64,000 nt of DNA from Oceanimonas sp. GK1 (GCF_000243075.1 NC_016745.1:1126001-1190000); one strand, 5' to 3'; shown: positions 26,204-35,414, counted from the stretch's first letter. Notes: generated by a model not told the origin, from the sequence alone. Translations and numbers: made by a program.

Positions 26204-27178
26204 ATGACAATGTCTTCCTGGTCTCCCACCGCCGAGGTGGCGCTGTTGCGCGGGCGGGCCGAGCTGTTGGCCCGCATTCGCGGCTTTTTCGCCGAACGCG
26301 GTGTGCTGGAAGTGGATACGCCCACCCTGGCGGCGGCCGGGGTCACCGATGTGCATCTGGAAAACTTCGTCACCCGTTTTACCGGCCCCGGCATGGCCGA
26401 GGGGATGGACCTCTACCTGCAGACGTCCCCGGAATTTCATATGAAACGGCTGTTGGCCGCCGGCAGCGGTCCCATCTATCAGATCTGCAAGGCCTATCGC
26501 AATGAAGAGTCGGGTCGGCTGCACAACCCCGAGTTCACCATGCTGGAGTGGTATCGGCCGGGCTTTGATCATCACCGGCTGATGGATGAAATGGCCGAGT
26601 TGCTGCAAGCCGTGCTGGGCTGCGGTGAGCCCGAGCGCATGAGCTATGGCGCCGCCTTTGAACAGGCACTGGGGGTGTGTCCGCTGAGCGCTACCCTGGC
26701 TGAGCTGCGTATCGCCGGACAAGGGCTGGGGGCCGACGAGCTGCTGGCGCTGGAAGACGATCGCGATACCCTGCTGCAACTGCTGTTTGCCTTTGGGGTG
26801 GAGCCGGTGATTGGCCAGCAGGTGCCCTGCCTGGTGTATGACTTTCCCGCCAGCCAGGCGGCGCTGGCCCGCATTAGCCCGGCCGACGCCCGGGTGGCCG
26901 AGCGTTTTGAGGTGTATTTCAAGGGTATTGAGCTTGCCAACGGGTTTCATGAGCTGAGTGACGCCGTCGAGCAGCGGGCCCGCTTTGAGCAGGACAATCA
27001 ACAACGCCTTGCGCGGGGGCTGACCGCCAAACCGGTGGATGCATACCTGCTGGCAGCACTGCAGGCGGGGCTGCCCGACTGCGCCGGCGTGGCCTTAGGG
27101 GTAGACCGGCTGATCATGCTGGCGCTCGGTGCCGAGCGGCTGGAGCAGGTGATTGCCTTTCCGGTCACCCGGGCGTGA
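26204..27178 (+). CDS. epmA: EF-P--(R)-beta-lysine ligase EpmA
   Basis: 324 residues (E. coli EpmA, also GenX/PoxA/YjeA, has 325). It is a class II lysyl-tRNA-synthetase core without the anticodon domain: motif 2 [20 protein letters not shown] and motif 3 [49 protein letters not shown] and [16 protein letters not shown] also match. It attaches beta-lysine, made by EpmB, to Lys34 of EF-P. EpmC, the hydroxylase, is not in this window. Confidence 0.96.
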   Translation: MTMSSWSPTAEVALLRGRAELLARIRGFFAERGVLEVDTPTLAAAGVTDVHLENFVTRFTGPGMAEGMDLYLQTSPEFHMKRLLAAGSGPIYQICKAYRNEESGRLHNPEFTMLEWYRPGFDHHRLMDEMAELLQAVLGCGEPERMSYGAAFEQALGVCPLSATLAELRIAGQGLGADELLALEDDRDTLLQLLFAFGVEPVIGQQVPCLVYDFPASQAALARISPADARVAERFEVYFKGIELANGFHELSDAVEQRARFEQDNQQRLARGLTAKPVDAYLLAALQAGLPDCAGVALGVDRLIMLALGAERLEQVIAFPVTRA

Positions 27179-27206
27179 AAGCCGTCTGCCACTTGGGTGC
27201 AAGGTG

Positions 27207-27318
27207 AAGCACCAGCAGGGTTGCCTCCTTCGACACGCTTCAAGCCCTTCCGTGGGACGCTCGGCAAATGCCTTCCTTGGCATTTGACGGTCGAATCCGG
27301 CAATCCCAGCTGTTGCTT
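27207..27318 (-). repeat. Structured interspersed repeat Y, copy 2
   Basis: Reverse-oriented relative of the element at 2637-2755. Outer arms AAGCACCAGCAGGG (27207-27220) and CCCAGCTGTTGCTT (27305-27318) pair at 12 of 14 positions. The central stem, read on the minus strand, is CAAATGCC/GGCATTTG with loop AAGGA. Centre sequences such as ATTTGCCGAGCGTCCC are shared with copy 1, while stems changed on both sides. It lies in the 242-base gap between epmA and the DUF4136 gene; the rest of the gap holds CCTCACCCCTTACCCCTCAC near 27405. Confidence 0.75.
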
Positions 27319-27420
27319 CGTACGATAAAGGTGCTGTTTGTCGATGGCACTCAGACGAAGCGAAAGTAACCGAGGAGGGCAAAGGCTCGAAGATAGGTCA
27401 TTCTCCTCACCCCTTACCCC

Positions 27421-27909
27421 TCACTGCTCCGGCGGATAATTTTCCAGCAGCTCGGCCACCTGTTGGGTGATGTTGTCGCTGCGGGCGGTGCCGCGTACCC
27501 CGTCACCGGGAAAGGCGTTGGGGTGGCGGCTTTTCCACAGCACTCGGCCCGAGTCGGGCTGCTCCAGCCACAGTACCAGATGCCATTCGCGCCGGGCGCC
27601 GTACACCCGCTCTTCATCCCAGAAGCCACTGCGGCCAAACATGTTGGGCATGGTGGTCAGCAGTCGCAGGTTTTCATCCAGCCGGTAGTTGAGCCAGAGC
27701 GAGGCTTGCTCCGGCGTGGTGACGGCAAGGCCGCGAGTGGGCAGCAGCGCCTCGGCGGCGGCGGCGATGCGGGCGCCGTCCAGTGAGTCTTGTTCCATCT
27801 TCGGCGCCAGCGCCACCGTCTTGAAGCGGCTGAAGTCGGTATCTTCCGCGTAATCGTAGGGGGCGGCACAGCCGCCCAGCAGCAGGATCAGGGTGAGCAC
27901 GCGTAACAT
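27421..27909 (-). CDS. DUF4136-type lipoprotein
   Basis: 162 residues from ATG 27909 with GGGAGG upstream. The signal MLRVLTLILLLGGC has a lipobox with Cys14. Then YDYAEDTDFSRFKTVALAPK, LTTMPNMFGRSGFWDEERVY and LEQPDSGRVLWKSRHPNAFP, the DUF4136 pattern (KTYAW...VY..G-L-...D). Outer-membrane or periplasmic lipoprotein of unknown function. It lies downstream of mscM on the same strand with a 63-base gap. Confidence 0.8.
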   Translation of the reverse strand: MLRVLTLILLLGGCAAPYDYAEDTDFSRFKTVALAPKMEQDSLDGARIAAAAEALLPTRGLAVTTPEQASLWLNYRLDENLRLLTTMPNMFGRSGFWDEERVYGARREWHLVLWLEQPDSGRVLWKSRHPNAFPGDGVRGTARSDNITQQVAELLENYPPEQ

Positions 27910-27972
27910 GACCGCCTCCCGGTGTGATGGCGCCAACACCCAAGCGTGGCTCAGCCTTGGGCAAAGTGCAAG

Positions 27973-30900
27973 TTAGCCTGGTTCGGCGGCCTTGTTGGAG
28001 GTGCCGGCCAGGGCCGCGTTGTGCTCGCCCACCAGCCGAATGTCCACCTGTTGATGGGGAATTCGAATATCATGCCGGCGCAGCCGCTCCAGCAGCAGGT
28101 TGTGCAGTTCGTGGGTCATGGGCATGCGATGGCCCATGTCGTTTACATAGACCCGCACCTCGTATACCAGGGCAGAATCGGTCAGCTCCACCAGGAAGGC
28201 TTCGGGCACCGGGTTGTCGAGGATCAGGCTGCACTCGTCAATGGCTTCCTGCAGCAGCCCCTGCACCAGCTCCACGTCCGCGTCCAGCCGCACCCGCACA
28301 TAGAGTTTGACCCGGGTAATGGCGTCCGACAGCGACCAGTTGACAAACTGCTCGGTAATAAAGGCCTTGTTGGGCACGATGATCTCGCGTCTGTCCCAGT
28401 CCACTATGGTGGTGGCCCGGGTCTTGATCTTGGAAATGGTACCGGTGAGATCCCGAATGGTGACGGTGTCGCCGATGCGAATGGGCTTTTCAAACAAAAT
28501 GATCAGGCCCGAGACGAAGTTGGCGAAAATCTCCTGCAGGCCAAAGCCCAGGCCTACCGACAGCGCCGCCACCAGCCACTGCAGCTTGGACCAGTCGATG
28601 CCGAGCATGGCAAAGGTGGCAAAGGCACCGAACACCAGCACCAGGTATTTGGAAATGGTGGTGATGGCAAAGCCGGTGCCGGGAGACAGATCCAGGTGCT
28701 GCAGCACGCTCAGCTCCATCAGACCCGGCAGGTTGCGGGCGGTCACCAGGGTGAGCACCACCAGAAAGACCGCAATCACCAGATCCTTGAGTGAGATGGG
28801 CACCAGGGTATCTTCCCCGGCCAGGCTGCTGGACACGTGCCAGACTTCGATGCTGTCGAGAAAGCTGAAGGCGGTGTTGATCTCGGACCACAGCAGCATC
28901 AGGGTGAGAATGTAGCCCAGCATCAGCACCGAGCGCAGCAGCCCCAGCGACTGGGCACTGATGGCGTCGAGATCCACCTCGGCCACGGCGGCGGCCTCCG
29001 CTTCGGGGCTGGGCGGCGTTTCCTGGGGTTCGTCCCGCTCTTTTTCCTTGCGCTGGGCCAGGATTTCCGCCCGCCTTGCCTTGGCCCGTTCAAAAGCCAG
29101 GCGCCGGCGCTGCAGCAGCATCCAGCGGCGCACCGAAAAATACGCCATCACAAAGCCCAGGCCGGCCAGCACCGAGATTTCCAGCTGGCGCAGCAGGGTA
29201 TGGGCGGTGAACAGATAGCCCATGATGGCGGCGGCCAGAGCCAGCAGCGGCGCGGTGATCAGCAGCCCCCATAGCAGGTGGTTGGCCAGGGTCAGGTGCT
29301 CCTGGCGCGGTGATGACACCAGCAGCGGCATGTCCTGACGGTAAAGTCGCCAGGAAAACAGGCTCATCAGCACGCAGGTATAGACAAAGGCCAGCCGCCC
29401 CAGGGTGTCGTAGAGGGAGAACTCCCTGAATTCCCGGGAGGTGTATAGCAGCAGCAGCATGGGCAGTAGGCTCAGCATCAGGGTGCGGAACTGGCGCCAG
29501 ACCCGGCGTACCTGCTCGGCAGGCAGGTTGAAATGCATCACCAGCAGCCCTTTTGGCAGGGTCAGGTTACCCACCAGCAGCAGAATGAACACCGGCAGCA
29601 TCAGCTCCCGCAGCGCCGCCGACAGCGACACCACTATGGGCGAGGCCAGGGGCGAGTCGATGGCATGGGACAGCAGCGACAACAGCGCCGGCAGCGGCAG
29701 GGCGGTGAGCAGACTCAGCAGCAGGGTATTGAAGGTGTAGCCGTACTTGTCCTGGGTGACGTTGCCAATGCGCGGGCTGATCCGTGTCAGGTAATCTCGC
29801 AGGCTGCGCCGGCTCAGCAGCCAGAGGTAGAGCACCACCAGGGTGCTGATACCGTACAGGGTCAGGCTGGCGCCGCCCTGCTGCTGCAGCGCCTTGGGCA
29901 GGGCGGTCCAGGTGGCGCCCAGAGTCAGCCACTCCAGGGTTTCCCGCAGGGCGGCGGGAAAGCCGCTGCCAACGGGGCGCAGGTCCGGCAGCCAAAACAG
30001 TCGCTCTTCGGTCAGCGCCCGGATTTCTTCCAGCTGGCCGTTCTGCCGGCTGTAGGCCACCTTGAGCCGGGTCTGCTCGTGGATCTGAGTGTCGGTGGCG
30101 GCCTGCAGCCGCTCCAGCAGGCGGGCCCGGGTGGTGAGCAGTTCGTCGAGCAGCAACAGCTGTTCTTCGCTCAGACCCTGCTCCAGGGTCAGCAGCCGGT
30201 TGCGGTAGCTGTTGTTGGCAATGTCGTCGAGATCTTCCTGATAGCTGTATTTGTCTACCCGGCTTTGCACGATGCGGGCTTCCAGCTGAGGCAGGGGGTA
30301 GGGGGTTGGCAGCTCGCTCAGGCGGTTGCGCAGGTTCTCGCCAAAGCCCCGGCTGACCTCCAGCCACTCCAGTTGCTCCTTGAGGTTGTTCTTGAGGGTG
30401 GTGAGCTCGCTGACGGCGCTTTCCACCGCCTGGTTTTCCAGTTGCAGCGACTCGATGGTGCGGCTGCGCTCCACCAGGGTGGCCGACAGTTGCTGGTTGC
30501 GCTCCTGCTCCCGGGCCAGCAAAGGCGAGTCGGTCTGCACCTCGTCCAGCAGCCGTTCGCTTTCGGCAATGGCCGCCTCGGTGGTGGCCCGGCGCAGCTC
30601 ATTCTGCCGGTTTTGCAGGGCGTCGATGTACTGGTCGAGATCCGTCAGCCGGCTTTGCAGTATCTCCAGCCTGAGCTTGTTGAGGGTGTCCCGGTTGCCG
30701 GAGGACAGCTGCTCCAGCTCCAGCATCTGAATGCGGCGCTGCAGGCTCTGCTCCCGCACCATGGCCAGAATACGGTTGGCGTTCTGTTGCCGGCCCTGCT
30801 CCTCGGTAAACTGCAGCTGATCCAGGTTCTGCTGGGTCTGGCGCAGTTGCTGGCGCAGCTCGTCGAGCTGGTTGTGCAGGCCGCTGTTGCTGAGCTCCTG

Positions 30901-31299
30901 CAGGTTGAAGGTGTTGGCCAGCTCTTCCCGCTGGCGCCTGAGCTCCAGCCGCCGTGCCTGGGCGTCCACCAGCGCCTGCTCGAGATCCGGGCCGTCGAGC
31001 AGGGGAATGCTCTCGGTGGAGGTGCCCTTGAGCGCCGCTTTTTCCTGCTCCAGCTTTTTCAGCGCGTTCGGGTAGTCGTCCATGAACTGGCGCAGGCGGT
31101 CGGTTTGCTGTTGATAGCGTTCGCCTTCCCGCACCAGTTGCAGCGCCTGGTTGTAACTGTCGCGCAGTTTTTGCAGCTCGGGCTTGTCCCCTTCCGGAAT
31201 TTCCTTCAGCAGGGCCTCGATATCGGCCACGCTCTGATCCGCCGGCACCGGGGCCGGCAGCAACAACAGCATCAAAAACAGCAGAATGGGCGCAAACAC
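27973..31299 (-). CDS. mscM: Miniconductance mechanosensitive channel MscM (YjeP-like)
   Basis: About 1108 residues from GTG 31299 (GAGAG eight bases before it); a TTG at 31314 would add five. E. coli MscM has 1107. A signal peptide (VFAPILLFLMLLLLPAPVPA) leads into a periplasmic coiled-coil domain of about 450 residues rich in Q, E and L, about ten membrane segments in the middle, and a C-terminal MscS-type domain (LQWLVAALSVGLGFGLQEIF ANFVSGLIILFEKPIRIGD, WDRREIIVPNKAFIT). It releases solutes on hypo-osmotic shock. It follows psd, as in E. coli. Confidence 0.93.
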   Translation of the reverse strand: MFAPILLFLMLLLLPAPVPADQSVADIEALLKEIPEGDKPELQKLRDSYNQALQLVREGERYQQQTDRLRQFMDDYPNALKKLEQEKAALKGTSTESIPLLDGPDLEQALVDAQARRLELRRQREELANTFNLQELSNSGLHNQLDELRQQLRQTQQNLDQLQFTEEQGRQQNANRILAMVREQSLQRRIQMLELEQLSSGNRDTLNKLRLEILQSRLTDLDQYIDALQNRQNELRRATTEAAIAESERLLDEVQTDSPLLAREQERNQQLSATLVERSRTIESLQLENQAVESAVSELTTLKNNLKEQLEWLEVSRGFGENLRNRLSELPTPYPLPQLEARIVQSRVDKYSYQEDLDDIANNSYRNRLLTLEQGLSEEQLLLLDELLTTRARLLERLQAATDTQIHEQTRLKVAYSRQNGQLEEIRALTEERLFWLPDLRPVGSGFPAALRETLEWLTLGATWTALPKALQQQGGASLTLYGISTLVVLYLWLLSRRSLRDYLTRISPRIGNVTQDKYGYTFNTLLLSLLTALPLPALLSLLSHAIDSPLASPIVVSLSAALRELMLPVFILLLVGNLTLPKGLLVMHFNLPAEQVRRVWRQFRTLMLSLLPMLLLLYTSREFREFSLYDTLGRLAFVYTCVLMSLFSWRLYRQDMPLLVSSPRQEHLTLANHLLWGLLITAPLLALAAAIMGYLFTAHTLLRQLEISVLAGLGFVMAYFSVRRWMLLQRRRLAFERAKARRAEILAQRKEKERDEPQETPPSPEAEAAAVAEVDLDAISAQSLGLLRSVLMLGYILTLMLLWSEINTAFSFLDSIEVWHVSSSLAGEDTLVPISLKDLVIAVFLVVLTLVTARNLPGLMELSVLQHLDLSPGTGFAITTISKYLVLVFGAFATFAMLGIDWSKLQWLVAALSVGLGFGLQEIFANFVSGLIILFEKPIRIGDTVTIRDLTGTISKIKTRATTIVDWDRREIIVPNKAFITEQFVNWSLSDAITRVKLYVRVRLDADVELVQGLLQEAIDECSLILDNPVPEAFLVELTDSALVYEVRVYVNDMGHRMPMTHELHNLLLERLRRHDIRIPHQQVDIRLVGEHNAALAGTSNKAAEPG

Positions 31300-31329
31300 G
31301 GCGGCGTCTCTCAATCGGGCAAGTTCGGG

Positions 31330-32187
31330 TTATGACAACAGGCGACCAAATTCGGTGCCCATGCGGGTGGGCGTACCGGGTGTCAGCCGCTCGCTCAGGG
31401 CGACCCGATCCGGGCCAAACAGGCACACCACTGTGCTGCCCAGCTTGAATCGGCCCATTTCCTCGCCTTTCGCCAGCCGCGGCGCCGTGTCGGCATCGTA
31501 GTTCCAGCGTTGCACCCGCTTGCCCGGAGGCGGGGTGACGGTGCCGGCCCAGACGGTTTCGATGCTGGCGACGATGGTGGCCCCCACCAGAGCCATGGCC
31601 ATGGGGCCGGCGCTGGTATCGAAGATGCACACCACCCGCTCGTTGCGGGCAAACAGCTCGGGCACCCGGGACGCGGTGAGCGGATTCACCGAGAACAGCT
31701 CGCCGGGCACGTACACCATGGTTCTGAGTACGCCGTCGAGGGGCATGTGAATGCGGTGATAATCCCGGGGCGCCAGGTAGATGGTGGCGAAATCGCCGCC
31801 CATAAAGGGCGCGGCCAGATCCTTGTCGCCGCCGAGCAGGGCGCGGGCGCTGTAGTCGTGGCCCTTGGCCTGAATGATGCGGCCCTGCTCAATGGGCGCC
31901 AACTGGCTGATGGTGCCGTCCACCGGCATGGCCAGCACGTCGTCGCCGTCCACCAGCGGGCGGGCGCCGTCCTTCAGCGGGCGGGTAAAGAAGGCGTTGA
32001 AGCTTTTGTAATGACCGGGCTCGGAATGAGCGGCCTCGCTCATGTCCACCTTGTAGCGGCGAATAAAGGTGTTGATCAGCCACTGGGTCAGGGCGCCGGC
32101 CTCGGCGGCGGCGAGTCTGCCTACCAGGCGGGACAGCAGGTGTTTGGGCAGCAGATATTGCAGCAAAATCTTGAAATGGTCTTTCAT
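31330..32187 (-). CDS. psd: Phosphatidylserine decarboxylase proenzyme
   Basis: 285 residues. The self-cleavage motif LGST is at 249-252, so Ser251 becomes the pyruvoyl group; the other catalytic residues fit MPVDGTIS (Asp90) and YHRIHMP (His144/147). It makes phosphatidylethanolamine at the inner membrane. The N-terminus [20 protein letters not shown] is the usual amphipathic helix. It lies 15 bases after rsgA and upstream of mscM, an operon order shared with E. coli. Confidence 0.97.
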   Translation of the reverse strand: MKDHFKILLQYLLPKHLLSRLVGRLAAAEAGALTQWLINTFIRRYKVDMSEAAHSEPGHYKSFNAFFTRPLKDGARPLVDGDDVLAMPVDGTISQLAPIEQGRIIQAKGHDYSARALLGGDKDLAAPFMGGDFATIYLAPRDYHRIHMPLDGVLRTMVYVPGELFSVNPLTASRVPELFARNERVVCIFDTSAGPMAMALVGATIVASIETVWAGTVTPPPGKRVQRWNYDADTAPRLAKGEEMGRFKLGSTVVCLFGPDRVALSERLTPGTPTRMGTEFGRLLS

Positions 32188-32202
32188 TCTGGAGTCACAC
32201 GG

Positions 32203-33237
32203 TCAGGAGTTGGGATGATAGCGGTCGGGTTTGTCCGCCATGGCATCCATGATGCGGTGGTAGCTGTCGAGCCGCTCTGAGTGAATGCGGCCGTCGGCGG
32301 CGGCTTGCTGCAGCAGGCAACCGGGATCGGTGCCGTGCTTGCAGTCGCGAAAGCGGCAACCGCCCAGGTAGTCGCGAAATTCGCGGAAGCACCAGGCCAC
32401 CCGATCGGGATCCAGGTGCCAGAGCGAAAACTCGCGAATGCCGGGAGAATCGATGAGCGAGCCGCCAGTGGGAAAATGATACAGCCGGGCGGTGGTGGTG
32501 GTGTGCTGGCCGAGGCCCGAGTTGTCGGACACGGCGCCGGTCTGGACGTCCACATGGGGCATAACGGCGTTCACCAGGGACGACTTGCCCACCCCGGACT
32601 GGCCCACAAAAATACTGGTGTGGCTGCTCAGCGCCTGTTGCAGCTCGTCCAGGCCTTCGCCGGTGTCGCAGCTCACCAGCAGCACCCGGTAACCGATGTC
32701 CCGATAGCGCTGCAAGTCGCGTTCGGCGTCACGGCGTTGCTCGTCGCTCAGCAGATCCACCTTGTTCAGCACCAGCATGGGCGGCATTTCCACGTCCTCG
32801 GCGGCCACCAGGTAGCGGTCGATGATATGGCAGCTCAGCTCGGGCAGCACGGCGGACACCACCACTATCTGGTCGATATTGGCGGCCACCGGCTTGATGC
32901 CGTCGTAGTAGTCGGGGCGGGTGAGCACGGTGGCGCGCGGGTGCACCGCTTCCACCACGCCGCTGATACCCTGCAAGATATCGGTGCCCGGGCGCCAGAC
33001 CACCCGGTCGCCGGTCACCAGTGAGCCCAGGGTTCGGCGTAGGTTGCAGCGATGGATCTTCCCCTCGCTGTCCTCAATGTCCGCGTGCTGGCCAAAGCGG
33101 CTGATCACCACGCCTTCCTGAGGCGGGCCCAGCAGGGTGTCGTCGATCACCTCGGCCTGCTGCTTTTTCAGCCGGCGGCTGTGGTTGTCGCTTACGCGGC
33201 GTTTCTGGCCTTTGCTCAGGCGTCTCTTCTTGGTCAC
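32203..33237 (-). CDS. rsgA: Ribosome small subunit-dependent GTPase A
   Basis: 344 residues. Basic N-terminus, OB fold, then a circularly permuted GTPase: NKVDLL (G4) precedes [14 protein letters not shown] (G1) and DSPGIREF (G3). A C-terminal zinc site is visible in [14 protein letters not shown]. It aids late maturation of the 30S subunit. Divergent from orn, as in E. coli. Confidence 0.96.
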   Translation of the reverse strand: MTKKRRLSKGQKRRVSDNHSRRLKKQQAEVIDDTLLGPPQEGVVISRFGQHADIEDSEGKIHRCNLRRTLGSLVTGDRVVWRPGTDILQGISGVVEAVHPRATVLTRPDYYDGIKPVAANIDQIVVVSAVLPELSCHIIDRYLVAAEDVEMPPMLVLNKVDLLSDEQRRDAERDLQRYRDIGYRVLLVSCDTGEGLDELQQALSSHTSIFVGQSGVGKSSLVNAVMPHVDVQTGAVSDNSGLGQHTTTTARLYHFPTGGSLIDSPGIREFSLWHLDPDRVAWCFREFRDYLGGCRFRDCKHGTDPGCLLQQAAADGRIHSERLDSYHRIMDAMADKPDRYHPNS

Positions 33238-33325
33238 GCTGTCCTCGAACCTGTTTTCACTGCCGGCTATGATACACTTTCCCCTTCAATCTTGTCCCTA
33301 TTGCCACGTCGCAGGAAAGTAACCC

Positions 33326-33871
33326 ATGAGCCAAAGTGCCGAAAATCTGGTGTGGATCGATCTGGAAATGACCGGTCTGGAGCCCGACGAACACCGCATT
33401 ATTGAAATTGCCAGTATCGTCACCGACAAGGAGCTGAACATTCTGGCGGAAGGGCCGGTGCTGGCCATTCACCAGAGCGAGGCGGAGCTGGGCAAGATGG
33501 ACGACTGGAACGTGCGCACCCACACCGGCTCCGGCCTGGTGGCGCGGGTGCAGGCCAGCACCATCAGCGAAGCCGAGGCGGTGGCGCAGACCCTGGCTTT
33601 TTTGCGCCAGTGGGTGCCGCAGGGCAGTTCGCCCCTGTGCGGCAACTCCATCGGCCAGGACCGGCGTTTTCTGGCCCGGCACATGCCGGAACTGGAAGCC
33701 TTTTTCCATTACCGCAACGTGGACGTGAGCACCATCAAGGAGCTGGTGCGCCGCTGGCAGCCGGCGTTGCTGGAGCAGTTTACCAAGAAGGGCAGCCATC
33801 AGGCGCTGGACGACATTCGCGAGTCCATTGCCGAACTGCAGTTCTACCGCCAGCATGTGTTTACCATTTAA
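33326..33871 (+). CDS. orn: Oligoribonuclease
   Basis: 181 residues, as in E. coli. DEDDh exonuclease motifs: [20 protein letters not shown] (D12, E14), GQDRRFL and [11 protein letters not shown]. It degrades 2-5-nt RNAs and pGpG, the product of c-di-GMP breakdown. ATG 33326 is supported by AGGAAAG upstream. The tRNA-Gly cluster follows after 150 bases. Confidence 0.97.
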   Translation: MSQSAENLVWIDLEMTGLEPDEHRIIEIASIVTDKELNILAEGPVLAIHQSEAELGKMDDWNVRTHTGSGLVARVQASTISEAEAVAQTLAFLRQWVPQGSSPLCGNSIGQDRRFLARHMPELEAFFHYRNVDVSTIKELVRRWQPALLEQFTKKGSHQALDDIRESIAELQFYRQHVFTI

Positions 33872-33904
33872 TCGGGCACCAGGCATTTTTTGAACGATTG
33901 GTCG

Positions 33905-33925
33905 CATTTTCGGCAAACGAAAATG
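33905..33925. repeat. Hairpin between orn and the tRNA promoter
   Basis: CATTTTCG (33905-33912) pairs perfectly with CGAAAATG (33918-33925), loop GCAAA. No T-tract follows, so it is at best a weak terminator for orn. It lies 18 bases upstream of the tRNA -35 box. Confidence 0.45.
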
Positions 33926-33942
33926 GGGGCGAAAAAAAAGGC

Positions 33943-33970
33943 TTGCATTCAACGTAACCGCTCTTATAAT
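33943..33970 (+). promoter_or_regulatory. Strong promoter of the tRNA-Gly array
   Basis: TTGCAT (33943-33948) and a perfect TATAAT (33965-33970) are separated by 16 bases, with a GC-rich discriminator TCGCCTCCC after the -10 box and an A-tract before the -35 box. These are features of stable-RNA promoters under growth-rate and ppGpp control. Confidence 0.8.
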
Positions 33971-34023
33971 TCGCCTCCCGTAGCCAAGAGGAAATGCGAA
34001 GCAAGCCGCTGGTTACTGTGAGT

Positions 34024-34099
34024 GCGGGAATAGCTCAGCTGGTAGAGCACAACCTTGCCAAGGTTGGGGTCGCGAGTTCGAATCTCGTTTCCCGCTCCA
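34024..34099 (+). tRNA. tRNA-Gly (GCC), copy 1
   Basis: 76 bases including encoded CCA. Acceptor GCGGGAA/TTCCCGC, D arm with AGCTCAGCTGGTAGAGC, anticodon arm ACCTTGCCAAGGT (anticodon GCC), T arm with GTTCGAATC. Reads GGC/GGT codons. Confidence 0.97.
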
Positions 34100-34149
34100 A
34101 ATTGAAAAACATGGGTCACCAGGCCGGTGTTTGAAAGCAAGTTAAAATT

Positions 34150-34218
34150 GCGGGAATAGCTCAGCTGATACAGAGCTTGACCTTGCTGAAGTTGATGAGG
34201 GTCGCACCGCGGCCCCAT
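34150..34218 (+). pseudogene. Degenerate tRNA-Gly copy 2
   Basis: It begins like the intact genes (GCGGGAATAGCTCAGCTG) but has a changed D loop, a broken anticodon arm (CCTTGCTGAAGTTG) and no T arm; the 3' half reads GTCGCACCGCGGCCCCATGC. It cannot fold as a tRNA. It lies between intact copies 1 and 3, so it was once part of the array. Confidence 0.85.
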
Positions 34219-34238
34219 GCACAAGTTTAAAGTTTTAC

Positions 34239-34314
34239 GCGGGAATAGCTCAGCTGGTAGAGCACAACCTTGCCAAGGTTGGGGTCGCGAGTTCGAATCT
34301 CGTTTCCCGCTCCA
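34239..34314 (+). tRNA. tRNA-Gly (GCC), copy 3
   Basis: 76 bases, identical to copy 1, with CCA encoded. It starts a run of exact 120-base periods shared with the next two copies. Confidence 0.97.
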
Positions 34315-34358
34315 AGTTACAACGATGGCGTTTCACCAGAACGGTATCTAAAAGTTTT

Positions 34359-34434
34359 GCGGGAATAGCTCAGCTGGTAGAGCACAACCTTGCCAAGGTT
34401 GGGGTCGCGAGTTCGAATCTCGTTTCCCGCTCCA
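34359..34434 (+). tRNA. tRNA-Gly (GCC), copy 4
   Basis: 76 bases, identical to copies 1, 3 and 5. The 44-base spacer before it and that after it differ at one base (ATGGCG versus ATGACG), which shows recent tandem duplication. Confidence 0.97.
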
Positions 34435-34478
34435 AGTTACAACGATGACGTTTCACCAGAACGGTATCTAAAAGTTTT

Positions 34479-34554
34479 GCGGGAATAGCTCAGCTGGTAG
34501 AGCACAACCTTGCCAAGGTTGGGGTCGCGAGTTCGAATCTCGTTTCCCGCTCCA
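34479..34554 (+). tRNA. tRNA-Gly (GCC), copy 5
   Basis: 76 bases, identical to copies 1, 3 and 4. Last intact gene of the array; a terminator follows after four bases. Confidence 0.97.
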
Positions 34555-34558
34555 AATT

Positions 34559-34586
34559 AAAAAGCCGACTTCAGAGTCGGCTTTTT
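34559..34586 (+). terminator. Intrinsic terminator of the tRNA-Gly array
   Basis: AAAAAGCCGAC pairs with GTCGGCTTTTT around TTCAGA, followed by GCTTTT. It ends the array transcript. A related hairpin occurs again 126 bases downstream. Confidence 0.92.
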
Positions 34587-34611
34587 GCTTTTCTATTCTC
34601 ACATGCTTCGT

Positions 34612-34679
34612 GCACAACCTTGCCGAGGTTGGGGCGGGACGCGGCGTCTCGCGAGTTCGAATCTCGTTTTCACGCTTCA
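34612..34679 (+). pseudogene. Decayed tRNA-Gly 3' half with a 14-base insertion
   Basis: GCACAACCTTGCCGAGGTTG GGG corresponds to the anticodon arm, and TCGCGAGTTCGAATCTCGTT to the T arm, but between them is an extra CGGGACGCGGCGTC whose GACGC-G-GCGTC is palindromic, and the acceptor 3' strand reads TTCACGCTTCA with no 5' partner. It lies beyond the terminator of the array and has its own terminator copy, so a tRNA-plus-terminator unit was duplicated and then decayed. Confidence 0.8.
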
Positions 34680-34684
34680 AAATT

Positions 34685-34712
34685 AAAAAACCGACCTCAG
34701 GGTCGGTTTTTT
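34685..34712 (+). terminator. Second terminator, after the decayed tRNA
   Basis: AAAAAACCGACC pairs with GGTCGGTTTTTT around TCAG, then GCTTTT. Stem changes relative to the first terminator are paired, so the hairpin was kept. It can also protect the 3' end of the convergent bluB region. Confidence 0.88.
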
Positions 34713-34729
34713 GCTTTTCGGCTGGCGTA

Positions 34730-35380
34730 TTAACCATCATAGCCTTCACTGAACACTACCTGTTCCAGCAATTTGCGTTTTTCCCATTGCAGACTTTCCA
34801 GCTCGGGGGTTGCCGGAAAGTCGGTAACATGGCCAATGCAGAGGTAGGCTACCAGCTTGTTCTGCTCGGGTGCTTTCAGCAATCGTTTAACGCGCTCCGG
34901 GTCGAGAATACTGACCCAGCCCATGCCGAGGTTCAGTGCCCGGGCCATCAGCCACATGTTCTGTACCGCGCACACCACGCTGTAAGGTCCCATTTCCGGC
35001 ATGGCGGTCTGCCCGAGCACCGCTTTTTGCTCCGGCTTGTAGAAGACCGCCAGGTTAACCGGGGCCTCGGTAATGCCTTCCAGTTTCAGCCGGCGGTATG
35101 CTGCCTGGCGGGTATTCCCGAAACGGGCCGCTTCCTGCTCAGTTGCCCGTTGAAAACTGGCCGCAACTTGCTGTTTGATGGCCGGGTCGCGCACTACCAC
35201 GAACTCCCAGGGCTGGGAAAAGCCGACAGATGGGGCGTTCAGTGCCGCCAGCAGCAGCTTTTCCATTGCCTCGTCCGAGACCGGCTGGTGGGTGAAGCGG
35301 TTACCGCGGATATCCCGCCGGTGGGCGATAATTTCTTCGAGCAGGCGGCATTCGTCCTGGGAAAACAATCTGGAAATCAT
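34730..35380 (-). CDS. bluB: 5,6-dimethylbenzimidazole synthase BluB
   Basis: 216 residues from ATG 35380. BluB-type nitroreductase fold: RRDIRGNRF (Asp23 in the position of the essential Asp), LNAPSVGFSQPWEFVVVRD, MGPYSVVCAVQNMWLMARAL and NLGMGWVSILDPERVK, with a C-terminal DFPATPELESLQWEKRKLLE. BluB breaks down FMNH2 with oxygen to form 5,6-dimethylbenzimidazole, the lower ligand of cobalamin. It follows queG on the same strand after 34 bases, so an operon is likely. A plain nitroreductase is the alternative, but the APSVGFxQPW motif argues for BluB. Confidence 0.85.
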   Translation of the reverse strand: MISRLFSQDECRLLEEIIAHRRDIRGNRFTHQPVSDEAMEKLLLAALNAPSVGFSQPWEFVVVRDPAIKQQVAASFQRATEQEAARFGNTRQAAYRRLKLEGITEAPVNLAVFYKPEQKAVLGQTAMPEMGPYSVVCAVQNMWLMARALNLGMGWVSILDPERVKRLLKAPEQNKLVAYLCIGHVTDFPATPELESLQWEKRKLLEQVVFSEGYDG

Positions 35381-35414
35381 GGCGTCGGTATTGGTATTCC
35401 GTTGATTCGGGAAG

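Noticed and set aside
29533..31335. 600-residue open frame antisense to mscM
   Set aside because: Low-complexity Q/V/G/L-rich translation typical of the reverse strand of a coiled-coil gene; mscM is certain.
34024..34554. 120-base periodic repeats suggesting an array of another kind
   Set aside because: The repeat unit is a full tRNA-Gly gene plus spacer.
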